A stretch of DNA of 64,000 nucleotides from Calcarisporiella thermophila CBS 279.70. Taxonomy: Eukaryota > Calcarisporiellomycota. Below, piece by piece: positions 18,347 through 30,276 of this stretch. The notes below the pieces were generated by a model. The model made no database searches. It saw only the letters and a program-made list of their open reading frames with translations, and was not told the origin of the DNA. The translations under genes and the position numbers were made by a program. The stretch covers positions 1-64,000 of the forward strand of contig NW_027192199.1 in NCBI RefSeq assembly GCF_041956535.1, in the 5' to 3' direction. Position 1 is the stretch's first letter. The number at the start of each line of letters is the position of its first letter.

Positions 18347-19626
18347 TTAGATAAGTTTTTCCATCGCGAATTCAGATAATTTATCCTCCAAGCTGCCAAA
18401 TGGTTGTGAGGGATAAAGCTTGCATCGATATCTAGCTTGATAAAGACAAAAAGAGCGATGATTTTCCTGCTCATTAAAAAGTATATCGAAAGTGTCGAAA
18501 CGTTTGCTAAGACTAGTTTGAGTGGTGGTGAAACGCTTGGGAACCGCAGGTTGTACTTCTACACGCTGAGTCGAACGCACACCAAGATTAGTGTAATCCG
18601 AGACAAATGCCTCTGCCCACATTTCACAACGATTATATTAACATTGAAGATAATCTGCTGTAATGGGATATGCCTTAGTTATCTCATTGTAATGATTGTC
18701 AAATTCATATGGTGTCTGTAAACTAAACAGCATAATTAGTTCCTTTGCAAATTCTTTGTAGCTTTCAATCTTTCGGTTCAGATGTACCTGTATACCCTTT
18801 GTTATATGCCATGAACAAAACTGGTGTTGAGCATGTGAGATAATATTAAGGACAGCACTTAGGAACGCTGAGTCGGAGTCACTAATCACTCTTCGTATAC
18901 TCTCAGTCGATTTTTTTCCAAACAAGATATAAGCTGTTGGAGCACTCTTGTAAATGCATAGGTAGATTCGTATTTTAGTTGCGCAATGCCCATCAAAAAC
19001 GTTTTGAGATTTTCATCCACACCGACTAGAACAAAGCAAGGAGGGTTGAACCAAAATATATCTTGCAGTTTGCCATTCACCAATACGTATTTGACGATAT
19101 ATTTGGTTGTATTCTCGAGCTTGGTCGACAAGGCAGCATCTTGGGTAGTTCACCCTCTTCTCTACTAGTATTTGTCGCTAAAGCATTATGGTTATCCTTA
19201 GCCTGAATGGATTCCATCAGGCTACGAACAAGACGAGTTGCAAATGAATACTGCCTCCAAATAAAACAATGTTCTGAGCAAGTTGAACTGTTTCAGGTTC
19301 GGGTCTACGAAATCTGCGAGCAAAACAAAGATCTTCGGGCTCCAAAAGATGATTATGTTAGATATTACCAGTAGAAGTATCGCGATAAGCATTTACGCTT
19401 TTGAACAATGAAAACGCAATATGAAAGGACAATCGCATTTCACTGTTGATACATTTCTCATTAGTATTTCGTTATTCGAAATGTGCTGGCCTGAACGTGA
19501 ACATGAAATTGTTAGAGCAGTGAGGAATCCAGTAGTAAGATATGAGCTTTCTATCCTCCATTCAAACCCAATACTATCTGCATAATTGTTCATCCATTCA
19601 GTTATTTCGTCTCGATTTTTGAACAC
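18347..19626 (-). pseudogene. FAR1/MULE-type transposase pseudogene
   Basis: From 19626 the N-terminal block resembles the FAR1 zinc-binding domain (G-F-E-W-R-I, a C-S-R-S-G segment, C-D-C-P-F-I-L-R). The next fragment matches the MULE transposase core (V-G-V-D-E-N-L-K-T-F and Y-E-S-T-Y-A-F), then V-I-S-D-S-D-S-A-F with the second catalytic Asp and H-Q-F-C-S-W-H-I. A C-terminal block with W-A-E-A-F-V and L-G-V-R-S-T-Q-R follows. Frames change at about 19130, 18900 and 18630. The segment that should hold the first catalytic Asp appears deleted before V-L-V-G-V-D-E-N, and no SWIM zinc finger is found. No terminal inverted repeats were identified. Confidence 0.85.
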
Positions 19627-20494
19627 ACGGGATTTGAGATTGAAAATGGAGACAATACTCTTTTTTACAAAGGTGAATGAAAAGACTTAATATAAAGGTT
19701 ACGCGCATCTTGAAGTTAATAAAATTTTAATTGGCGCGAGAGTAATAAAAGTAAAAGTGACTTGAAGTTAAAAAAGAATATTAAACACTTGGGCTCCATA
19801 AGAAACGGACATCACCCCATACACATATCTTTTGAGCCTAAATACAGCACTAAAATACTATTTCAGAATAAGAAATGAAAAAAACGGATCCGATGGATGG
19901 GTTCCGCATCCTCCAAAACTTTCTAGTATTCATACCTTTATCTTTAATTCCTCGGGTTGCATTATATGTAAGTATCGCGATGTGGGATGGATTTCCAGTG
20001 TAGCGATCCCCAAAGCCAAGTGTTAGAATTGAAAAATATCTTAGTGAATTTCTCTGCTAAATATTAATTAGCCGGGATATAACGCTGGTCATTGGGCTGG
20101 AAAAAAAATATCAAAAACATGATAAAAGTGCATAGTTAGCACTATGAGAAATATCGACGTTTTTCATATCGAATAGGAAGTAGTTGTCCAAAAACTAATA
20201 GAAATGCTATTCTCTCGATAATTCCATCCCCTTTGATATAAGATGGCTGAGAGGCAGCGTTACTAATTTTACCAGAAAGTGGGGGTCGAACCAATCTCTC
20301 ATTCAATAGCAACAAGGTCGATAGTGAAATTAGATAGCAACAGATAGTAATATTGTCAATAACATACAAAATTAAAAAGATATAAAAATACATGCTATTT
20401 ACAAAATTTTAAATTACACATCATAAAGTGCCATAATCCACTGAAGGGAAATATAATGTTCCAAACAGAAACAATGCCATTACGATGTAGAAAA
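19627..20494. other. AT-rich spacer
   Basis: No supported gene. Short frames lack domains. It contains the 3' flank of the IML2-family gene. Confidence 0.45.
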
Positions 20495-22885
20495 CTATTT
20501 AATTGGGTAGCGTTTATCATAGGCTGTATATCGTTCAAAGGCCACATTACAATCAAGCAGTTGGGCCGTAGATATTTCTCTGTTCCTTCTCAGCTGACGA
20601 AAAAAATCAATATACTTGCTAGGGTCCTGAGCTTTTTTTCCTGAGCAATAAGATTCTTCCGCAGTTAGTGTTGTGAGGACCGTATTCTCCTCTGGTTCAT
20701 GCTCCGGGGTGATCAGAGAGGTGTGACTTTGTGTGGCTTCCAGCGTATCTATTGCCCGTTTGAGATCTTCAAGAGTGTGCTCAATTTGTACCTTAAGCAT
20801 GGTCTTGAAGCTATAATGCCCCTTCCCTAGCGGTCTCGTGTCCTCATTTTTCAATGAGTTGAGTTCTTTTCGAGCCTCGAACAGTTTGCCCATATACATA
20901 TTCATTCGAGCTCGTTCGAAACGCGTGAAATAAAAAATATAATGATCCAGTACAATTTTGGAGCTGTGTTTGATAACGGTATCAAAGCAGGTCAGCGCAA
21001 GTTGAATATATTCATCGTGTGGAATCGAGGCTGATCGATGTTGGTGAAGAGCCAGCTTGGACGCAATGATGCCTTTGAGCATGTAGCCGAGACAGTAATC
21101 ATCCCAATAATTGGCATATTCCCTAGAATCGGCGCTCAAAGATTCAGAGTCGAGCGAGGATATGGTGGATTTTCGAATAGAGCAAGGTGAGAGTGAAGGA
21201 TACGCAGGGGGTGGAGTAGGCCTTCCACCCAAGGATGAATTAATGGCGTTTTCCGCAATGATGCTTCTCTCAAGCTGTCGAAGTTTCGATAGCTCGGCTG
21301 ACACCATGGTGAGACAATCATTCAGCTGTGCCACATTCATATAATTGAAACAATTCCATATGTACATGAGCTCGAACATTGGCAGGAAGAGCCGGTTTCC
21401 CTGTGCACAGAATTTGCGCGCCTTCCTTGCTACGAACTTCTATTATAGAGAGTAGGCCTGGTAGTTGCACCCAAGAACAGTGGATATCAGATCACTCCAG
21501 TCAAAGTTACCTCTATCGGCAAGCATATTCTGCCATAACGGCTCACTAAGTGGCCTATACCCGCCATCAGGTCAATCGCCTCGTCCAAATTAGCTTTGGC
21601 TCCGAGCATGTACAACACCACCGCTTTATGGTAGCAATAGGTGGCCTTGGACCACATACTCTCCGTGGCAAGAATGTTAATGGAGCTGAGGGCCCTCTCC
21701 CAGTCAAATACGATGCAGTAACAGAGGAAGAGGTACCAGCGCGATCCGTGGTGGGTTTGTCTCCAATCCTGCCGTGTATTTGTCGCGAATTCGAATACGC
21801 TAATAGCCGTCTTGATATCATAGGAGAGCATGTGAACCGCTCCATAAATATAGAGGAAGATGATGCTGCGTTCGTAATGCATCAAGAGCGAATTGATGGA
21901 ACAGACGGCGGTGGAGAGGTGATAGCTAGGGTTGGTTACAAAGGTGCTCACCACCACATGAAACACGGTCGTGGTGCCATCACAGAATACGTGACGCAAC
22001 CCGTTGCGTCCGCGCCGAGCTGCACGCTCGAGGTAGCTGAGGTTGGTCTCTTCTCGCCACCCACCTGGAGCCTTTAGGAGCTCGAGGCCGTATTCACGGT
22101 TGCCACGAAAACCGGCTATTCGGAGAAGAACGGCATAGTACCGATGGAGCATGTTGATGTAGGATATAGCGACCATGATAATCGCGGATCCGTATGTGAT
22201 GCCGGAGTAAAAGTCCTTGTCTATATTGTAGATGGCGATGTCGACACCCTTTTCGTATTCCTCCTCAACAGCCACCGCGAAGTTTTGAATGGCGCTGTAG
22301 AGAACCTGACTTCGCTTGAGATAAAGCGCCTCCTTGATCAAGGGCTGATCACCCCGCTGGATAACGGTCAATGCGAATAACAACAAGCAGGCCTCAGCAA
22401 TGATGAGCTCCTGATGAATGCCATTGCACCCAATAGGAGTAGAGCTAGATTAGGATTGCGCATTTATAATGGACAGAATCAGAAGAACTAACCGCATGTC
22501 GCTGGCACATGGACATCTTTTTGAATGATTGGATCGAGGGTCCACCCAGTATGATGTCGCCAATAAGGGTTCTGTGAGATCTTCGAGATCGAGCCGCCAT
22601 ACTCATCGAACATTCCAGGGCATTCACCGCAACCTCTATATCATCCGGCTTGAAAGTTAATAGGGCGCGTAAGGAGAGAAGGATGCTATAGCCGAAGGTC
22701 GAGTAGAGAGTTTTTTTGTGGCCCTTGAGCAAAAGTGCTTCGGCATCATTCATCCGAGTATTGATGAAGATGTCGAGCGCACGGCGTGCTAGTTCAATGT
22801 CGGATTTGAAAAGCTCTTCTTCATGTTGCCTTGCTTGCCGACTATGGTGGAGAATATCGAGGTCGCTTGGCAAGATTTTACCCAT
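20495..22885 (-). CDS. IML2: IML2/TTC39-family protein
   Basis: Three exons join in frame: 22885-22493, 22410-21511 and 21439-20495, giving 745 residues, a usual length for fungal IML2. The exon 1/2 join gives R-H-A-E-L-I-I-A-E-A-C-L-L-L. The exon 2/3 join gives K-F-V-A-R-K-A-R-K-F, then N-R-L-F-L-P-M-F-E-L-M-Y-I-W-N, a conserved block of this family. The TPR-like helical repeats continue to the C-terminus. Yeast Iml2 is a cytosolic and mitochondrial-associated protein linked to clearance of inclusion bodies with lipid droplets; transfer of that role here is inference. The start at 22885 is the first ATG giving M-G-K-I-L-P. GC content is higher than in the flanking TE regions. Confidence 0.87.
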
Positions 22886-24455
22886 CGCACTCGATCTCTC
22901 TCTCCCCAACTAGTGGTCCTTGGATCCGACGAGAGAAAGATGTCAGGTTGAAATCGAAAGGGGAGGAAAAAGAAGGAAAACAAGAAAACCAATCAAGAGA
23001 AACCGCGCTAGAATTGGAGGGGGGATGACTCAGTTCGTAATGCCCCACTAGGATCTCCGAACATCGTGCGGACTTAGCAGATCTTTGGCCATGAGACTCC
23101 ATGATCTGATCTGCGACATTCTGAATAATCAGCGGAAAGGGAAATCGACTTGCCAAAAACCGCGATTGAGTTGAGGGGAGAGGACCACCTGGGACCGGAT
23201 TTTTCGTAGACTGGCGCATCACATATGCAAGCAAATTAACACCAGGGAGCTTTCCCCGAGTTCTCTGCGTCGAAATTGAAACATCCCAAGAAAGTTGTGC
23301 CTAATCTAGCCTCGGCCGTCATCATTGGGTGAGCCGGGCGCCCTCCTTAACGAGCGCTCCACAAAATCATGGGACGGCCATGTGATTTCCAGCGTCATGG
23401 ATCCGACACCGTGAGGGGCGAGGATTTCAAATATCACGACGGCCTAGCACAAACGCCGCGGTTGAACCAAGTCAAACAGGTTTCTCACTGCAGATCTTGG
23501 AACCGGCACTTCCCCGCTCGCAATTTTTGCGGTTAGCTTTTAGGCTTCAGGGGGGAGACCAGAGCACAAACACACCTTAATCCCAACCTAGTGGAAGAAG
23601 CCCGGCCGGCCAGGGCGGGGTATGTGGGGAACGCAACACCGCCCCTTTGCACAGAGAGTGTCTCATCCTCTCCTGCAAGGTCGGTGTCGACGCTCCGCAA
23701 ATCGCGCCAAGTGCGACTGCGCACGGCCGATTACGTGAGCCTCCGCTGCGGATGGGATCGCAGTCCATCAGGGACATGCTCGGATTTCATGAGAGCGAGC
23801 TCTCGGATTTGGGCGGAGGCTGGCTTGCGGCCAGCCTCCTCTTTCCGCGGTTTAGACGAGCATTTCAAGGTTTGACATGTTGTTTTATTGCCTTGCTTTC
23901 TTGCGAAACTAGAGGTAAACACCGCTATTCCTAGTGTCTGCCTGAATGCCCCTGTCATCCTCCCCAAAGCCACATGGGCTCTCCACTACCGGCACGTCCA
24001 ATACCCAATTGGACCCGTCGGCCTGGTTGCACAAGGCTGCTTTTCCGGTTAGCGTTCCATCCCCCTCCACTGTATCGGTTATGGATGCAGGCTCTGCCAA
24101 AATGGGTTGGAAATTCTCACAGAAAACAGGCTCGGCATTGGAAATGCTGCAAAGTCCGCCGCCCGCTAATGCCGTGGACCGAGCCGCGGTTATCGCAAAA
24201 GGCGCAGTTTCATAGAGTGATAGCGGGGCAACTGCAAGCTGGGACCCATAGCCCACGTATGTGGTTGCCAGCGCCTCGGTGCACGCTCTGGAAGCGAGAG
24301 CATCGCCGGGCGGCCAAAACCCTATGGCGGACTCCAGTGAGGCGGGGATGGTCAGGCTTAAGGGCGTGCTTGCTAGGGCGTCCGAATGCAGCCGGGCTAG
24401 ATATCGAAATACCAAATGAATATGGAATGAATGAGGCACGATGCACTATCACATC
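22886..24455. other. GC-rich island without a recognised gene
   Basis: Base composition is visibly richer in G and C than the surrounding 35-40% GC DNA, and long overlapping frames occur on both strands. The longest minus frame (24439-23909) has about 176 codons, is hydrophobic and Ala/Pro-rich and lacks an ATG start. Plus frames at 23591-23875, 23647-23934 and 23974-24459 overlap it. None shows a domain I know, and open frames are expected by chance in GC-rich DNA. The region should hold the promoter of the IML2-family gene (start 22885) and the 3' flank of the HSF-like gene (end 24456). Confidence 0.4.
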
Positions 24456-25311
24456 CTAGATACCATCTTCTATCTCCATCCCACTGCCGTCTCCTTCCCG
24501 ATAGACTGCCGCATCGTCCATCTCTCCCATCATTGCTCTTTGCTGATGTTCTTCGTTTCGTGCGTCCATCCTCGCGTCGACAGCCCCTCTCGTCTCCTTT
24601 GTCTCTCCATAGCCCGGTATTGGATCTTGAGGACGGCTAGTCTCTTCTCTTGAGGGCCTTGGAGACCTCTCGTTTTCCGAGTGAGCATTGAGAGCACCCA
24701 CCTTTTTCGCTGGAACATAGGAAACGAATTTTCGAGGGGTGGAGAGCTTTAGCTAAGAGATGGGGGAGGATACAGGTTAGGGAGGTATTGGGAGGCGATG
24801 TCGACCTATTAACAATACCTTGATCTTTCCTAGATGAAAGTGCTTTTTTCTCGTAAACTTTGGATTCAAAAACTCCCAAATCTTGCAATAAATAGACACC
24901 AGGTGCCATTAATATAACTCAAATGCAGCGCACTTTACTAGACTTCCATGGTTACCTCCACGCCCTCTTGAGGGTCTGCATTCTGTACTTTATTGAAGCC
25001 ATGTTTATTCAGCTGTCGTAGAAAACTCTGGATATCATATTTGAAGAATTTCGGCAATACGTTTGCCTGGAATTCGCCCGGATCCTTAATAACAAAGGTA
25101 TCCAAGTTGTTGTAGGTGCCCCAGGAGACTATGCCCTCGACCGACTTGTCCTCAAGCATACTGGTCGGAATCCATAGAGTAACGTGTCGTGTGAGAAATG
25201 CTCAAAAAAAAAAATAAAACCACCGTCGTCACCCACTTACTTCGTGAGTTTCTTTATAAACGTGGTTGTGATGGCAGAGCACGGTCTTGTGGAATTCGAG
25301 TTATCGTCCAT
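24456..25311 (-). CDS. Small HSF-type DNA-binding protein
   Basis: Four exons join in frame: 25311-25241, 25160-24956, 24881-24819 and 24752-24456, giving 211 residues. Residues about 15-113 form a heat shock factor winged-helix domain: T-F-I-K-K-L, a W-G-T-Y-N-N-L-D-T-F-V-I-K-D segment, L-P-K-F-F-K-Y, S-F-L-R-Q-L-N-K-H-G-F-N-K, and the final W-E-F-L-N-P-K-F-T-R in the third exon. HSF proteins bind inverted nGAAn repeats and act in the nucleus. The remaining 98 residues are charged, ending in an acidic Met/Glu/Asp-rich tail, with no obvious trimerisation coiled coil. The protein is far shorter than canonical HSF1 (400-800 residues) and may be a divergent HSF/Mga1-like factor. Without splicing, exon 2 would stop at 24938 within the domain. 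Confidence 0.75.
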
Positions 25312-27145
25312 CCGGGTTGAGCTTGAGTATTAGTAGTGAATAGATGGTTCGTTCGATCTACAAATGCATTAAGAAAAAAGTGGACAAGATGAATACGTGC
25401 GCCCAAGAAAGCGATCCTCGCCAACGCTTGCCTTGGTATGTAAATATGCAATAATGGGATGCTCAAATTTGGAGAAATTCTCCCATGAAACGATTGACGT
25501 GAATATGCGTAAGATGCTTCTTGGAAAGGAGAGGTGCAATGCAATAATGGGAAATAAACTACTTGCGCAAGAGTATGCAACTGAGATCCGGTAAATATAT
25601 AGTGATATAATACGATTATTAATCATTCATCCACGCTTCAACATAGAAGAGAAAGAAAGTGTGGAAAGCGGAGACCCTTTTAACAATGTAAGAGTATTAA
25701 CCCCTCCTCCACCCAACAAAACAAGTAAGAAGAAAGGTGTTAGAACGTTTCAACTTTAGTTTCAATCTCCGGTGATAGGGTAAAAAATGCCCGAATCACT
25801 TATATTAATCGTCGCTTCTTAAAATTGCACGCCCATTGGTCTGTTCAGAACCTGGAGCTTACAAATTGTCGGAGTGGAGAAGCGATTGTGGTTGCGGATC
25901 TTTTACAAGCTCGACTCTTGGTTTTAGTGATTTCGAATCCTAGCAATTACACCGCATAACAACACATGCAACATTGGGAACGCGAAACAGAAAGATATAA
26001 CTAGCACGTGCTTTTTGTCTCAAATAACGCAGAGTCTCTTCGTTGTTTCGACAATACTTAACCTGACGTTGACAATATCCTTAGCCCGTACCACAGCCTC
26101 CTTGCTGGCGGATGCTGATTTTGGCAGGGTATTAAAAAAATGGTATGGCAGGATTGCTGATACAACGTCACACGGGGTTCCCCGACACCTACCCAGGCTT
26201 CAAGCTCCTCTCAACGTCACATGTTTTGACTTCGGCACTTTTGAGTCTCCATCAACGGAAAATGGATATTCGCCTTGCCTAATTCTGAAGCGAGCATTTC
26301 GGAACCTGTAATAGTTTTTTGCGGATGCTCCACTTGCTCAACCCCAGCTTCCCTTGCTACTTTTATGATCTTCGCTCGCCTCCCATTTCGTTATGATATG
26401 GGATCGGTTCAATGATGTCCCATCGACCCCCTCCCCCCCCCCAGCCGTAGCCACATGGAGACGAAAACATACGATGCCCATTGACTTTAGCCCTGCACAC
26501 CATATTAAAGTCGAAATCGAACGAAAATTACAACACAGCAATTTCCTCACCCAGCTCCGAACACCGATAGCGCTAGAGTTGGGCTCCAGGGCTAAGCGAC
26601 GATTGATTTGTCATGAGGGGCCGACATTACCTGATCATACGGGCTTAGTGAATGAAAGCTACTGAGATTCAATCATTAAACAGCAGATACCTCTCAGGTG
26701 TCATGGAAACATCTTCCAGTATAGATGTCAAATCGGTGAGTTCACGATACTTCGCACCATTGGTGCTATCTAGGCAAGGGGTCGCTCATCGCGCTTATTC
26801 TTTGCCATCATCTGCCAAAACACGTAAAAATATTGCGTCTGCGACTCTACTCTTCTACGCTCCTACCCGGAATCCATCCTAAAAACCAATGATCACGCCT
26901 CGTCCCTGAAAGATATGGGCAAGTAAGTTTACAACACGATGACAACTACTCGCATTGTCACACATTATTCGGGAAATGAAACTAGCTAGGGCATCAAGTG
27001 GTTTTTCATAAGTCGAGTAAACCCTTTGTTCATAAAATGCTAAGTATGCTTTCAAGAGCAGCTATAATGCTTTCATGGTATAAATACACGTTGATTCAAG
27101 CAGGATATCACTCCTTCCACAAAGAAAACAAGTCCCGTGCTCAAA
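25312..27145. other. Intergenic, 1.8 kb
   Basis: No supported gene. Frames such as 26015-26311 and 26393-26665 lack ATG starts or domains. The region carries the upstream sequences of the HSF-like gene and, at its right end, the TATA box of the metalloprotease gene. Confidence 0.4.
27079..27086 (+). promoter_or_regulatory. TATA box of the metalloprotease gene
   Basis: TATAAATA lies 60 bases before the ATG at 27146, consistent with a strongly regulated secreted-protein gene. Confidence 0.55.
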
Positions 27146-28865
27146 ATGCTTGTGAAAACAGTGCTCACTTATTGTGTTATTATTCCACTCCTCCTTGTTA
27201 GTGCCGAAGCAAAGAAGTGTGCAGCAATGATTCCACCAAGCCTCCGCGCTGATAGGAGTCTTTTTGGCGGCGAACCTACTCTCTTTTGTGAATTGCCGAC
27301 TACCTTTTGTAATGCACGGAATGGTCGAGGATTGAATCGAGGCGGGGTGAGATGCACAATGAACAAGGCTGGCTATTTCAAATGCAACTCGCAGAAGGAT
27401 ATGAACGCAGCAAAGTCTGCATGCAGAAGATTGGGAGGAGTGAAATCCACTGAAACTATCTTTGTTGGATTTTTCGACTTACTAAAGGATGGGGCAGGGA
27501 CCGCTGATGAGGTTTGCTTCATCTCAGGACCTTTTATTAATAATAACTAGCCATGAACTGATTTAACCAACTTCCTCTAATGTTTTAGGGAAATGCTAAG
27601 GACGCCTCTAACAGCAACAGCACGGTTTCTAAACAGCCTTCTGGTGCTCAGAAAGCTGCCCCCAAACCAGCTAATCAAATCGACTTTAGGAAATGTAACA
27701 AAGGAACCCGGCGCTATGTTTTTAAACAACCCAATGGCAACACGTGTACCGTGGAAATTATTGGAGGAAGAGGGGATTTTGAAGGCAGTAGGAGCGTCAC
27801 GGTAATTGGAGAATTTGTGGTTCAAAATGGCCTTTCCTTCCTTCCCAATGAGACAGAATGCACTTTCCAAGCCTCAGAGAAGCAGACAAAAGAACTGGAT
27901 AATGTGATTCAACAGAATGGTTTGGCCTCCGAGATGTCCTGTAAAAATGCCAGCGCCAATAGCAACTCATCCAAGCCTAGCTCGTCCCCCACTAATCAAG
28001 ATCAGGATGATACAGTAGTCTTTCCAGGCCAGTCTCGGGCCAGCAAAACTGCCTCCTCTCCTCAGCCATCCAAGGCTACCTCTCCCACCAATCAAGGCCA
28101 GGATGATGATATTGTCTTTCCTGGGTCTCAAGGCAGAAAAAACGCCTCCACTCCTCAGCCCTCTAAAGGTCAATCCCACCAGGTTTCCGTCAGAGTGTTT
28201 GTGCACGAGAATTCGCTCGATGGTCACAGCGAAGATGAGATCAGGGAAATTATCCGGTCAGACTTTGATAAATTGATCAATCAGGCCTTCGATCGCGAGC
28301 CCACTCTCGGCGCCAAAAGGCTGTCATTTACTCATGATGTGCAATTCATCACCGAATCTCAATTCTCTACCCAAGGAATGGATCTATATCAAATTCTTAG
28401 GAACTTTTCTACATTCGTCCGCAACCATCCTGAAATGGTTGGTGGTAACGATATGACTATGATCGTATCTAGTAGTGCAAAGAATGGTATAGCCGGGTTG
28501 AGTCCAGTTGGAGGTCCACTTCGAAAATGTACTGGAAGTCAATTTGGAGGTACATTGGTGGTTTTCCCGAAGCCTTGGGTTGGCAACAATGGATTCGGGC
28601 ATATAGCGAGACATGAATTAGGCCATTATTTTGGTGGTAAGTCCTGAAAAAAGATTACCTGATGCTTGTGAAGGATAATAACTTTCTATTCGTTTTCCTA
28701 ACAATAGCTCCTCACGATAAAGAAGGCAAAGCCGCTCGTTGTCCCCAAGTGGGTGATATTATGGGTGGAAACTCGTTAGACAAGAACACCTGGTCAACTT
28801 GCAGCTCAGAACTCATTCAAGCGCGCATTTCTTCACTTGAATCTCAAGCTTGTTTCAGCAAATAG
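27146..28865 (+). CDS. Secreted ADAM-like (M12B/metzincin) metalloprotease
   Basis: Three exons join in frame: 27146-27511, 27589-28636 and 28708-28865, giving 523 residues. The N-terminus has a signal peptide (1-20, ending V-S-A-E-A), then a Cys-rich region (about 24-200). A low-complexity linker follows (about 245-320) with two imperfect repeats built on P-T-N-Q-x-Q-D-D and V-F-P-G. The C-terminal 200 residues carry the zinc site H-E-L-G-H-Y-F-G-A-P-H-D (His464, Glu465, His468, His474) and a Met-turn at D-I-M-G-G (Met490). The second intron splits Ala472 inside the zinc motif, and only the spliced form gives the complete HExxHxxGxxHD. The W-S-T-C-S block resembles adamalysins. No disintegrin, EGF or membrane segment follows, so this is a secreted peptidase. 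Its target is unknown. Confidence 0.85.
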
Positions 28866-30276
28866 CTCAGAAGTCAATAATCCATATAAGTTACAATTTG
28901 CCACTTCATTTACATCATACCCTATATTAAACAAATTATACAGTAGAATAATCTATATTTTAAAAAATATAGGTTAAATTATAGAATAAAATTGTGAGCT
29001 ATTGACTTAATCCTAATAGCTTGTTTGAAATAGTTCTTCGCTTTACCGAAAATAATGTTACATAGGGCATGAATAAAAAATTAATCCAACTATACATGTT
29101 TTGTGGTTCCCGTGTTAAATAGAGTTTATTCACCATTTGGCAGATCATTCTTTACTGATGACTTTTACAGTTTGCGGCATTTAGTCACGATATTCACTCA
29201 AATCTCTTGATTGACTATCTCTCTCTATAATATACTTTTAAAACATTTGCATACCGTGGAACTCTTTGTTGTGATGTTGAAAATACCAATTCATTCCGTA
29301 TACCTACGCTTCATCAGATCACGGGACTTACCGATATTGTTTCATTGTATTGATGCATATCATAAGGGGAGATTTTTCATATGAAGAGATAAATTACAGT
29401 AAAGGAGAAGGGGTCGGCCGAACATCATTAGGAAATGCGCTTTTTCTGTATTAGAATATAGTAACGCAGTTTCAAGTATTTGTTTGGTTATTTTCGTGTG
29501 GGTAAAACAAAGCGAATACATGATGCATATCTAATCATTGATATAATAGGTTTTCAACAATTTCAAGAGAAAAAGTATGATAATTCATTAACATGTGATT
29601 ACAAAGTCAATCAAATTATAGAATTTTATTGGCTGGGATGTAGAACAACTTTAGTTCAGTACTGATAAGGTACCATTTCATAAAAGAAATAAAGTCATTG
29701 TATGCAAAATGAACGAACTTGCATGTGCCAATCTTTCACTTAGGGTTATAGTATTTTGAATATTGCTATGAATATAATGAATAGCACTTTGCAACAATGC
29801 ATATTTTGTTTATTTCTAAAAGTTGAGATGCTATTAGTTTGTTTAGTTTAATTCTGATAGTCAAAAATAACTTGAGTTTCTAGCAGTGTTCAACTTCTGG
29901 TCATATATAAAAGCTCGTACATTCTTATCTTCAGGTATTTCCACGAAATATTCGGCTTGGAATAAGTTGTTGTCGACTCTTATCAATTAATCTCATAGTA
30001 TCCTTTGAGTCTCCGGAAGTGCCCTAAGCGAGGGAGATAATGTAAAAAAAAAACACAGTCACCAACTTAATATTTACGCTGACATTCTAAATATTTAACA
30101 ACCCTTTAACACGATCAAGTCTAGTATAGATGAGGCTGTATATTTTTTTCTCGATCTCTTTACATCTTTTCTCCTCTTTAATATGCATGACATTGACAAG
30201 GAATTAGCTCAATGAAGGCTCTGCGAGATTTATTTTATTTATATTCTATAGTTGACAATAATTAGGTATATCCACA
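28866..30276. other. AT-rich spacer
   Basis: No supported gene. A 61-codon plus frame (29480-29665) has no recognised domain. It might be a decayed element fragment. Confidence 0.4.

Noticed and set aside
21550-22077. 175-codon plus frame
   Set aside because: Antisense to the IML2-family exon 2, which carries the conserved family motifs.
23591-23934. Overlapping plus-strand frames of 94-95 codons in the GC-rich island
   Set aside because: They overlap each other and minus-strand frames, and show no domain. Open frames are expected by chance in GC-rich DNA.
26015-26311. 98-codon plus frame with a hydrophobic start
   Set aside because: It begins at TTG rather than ATG, lacks a recognisable domain and has no splice context.
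29480-29665. 61-codon plus frame, possible transposase fragment
   Set aside because: The sequence has no motif I can assign. Left as spacer.
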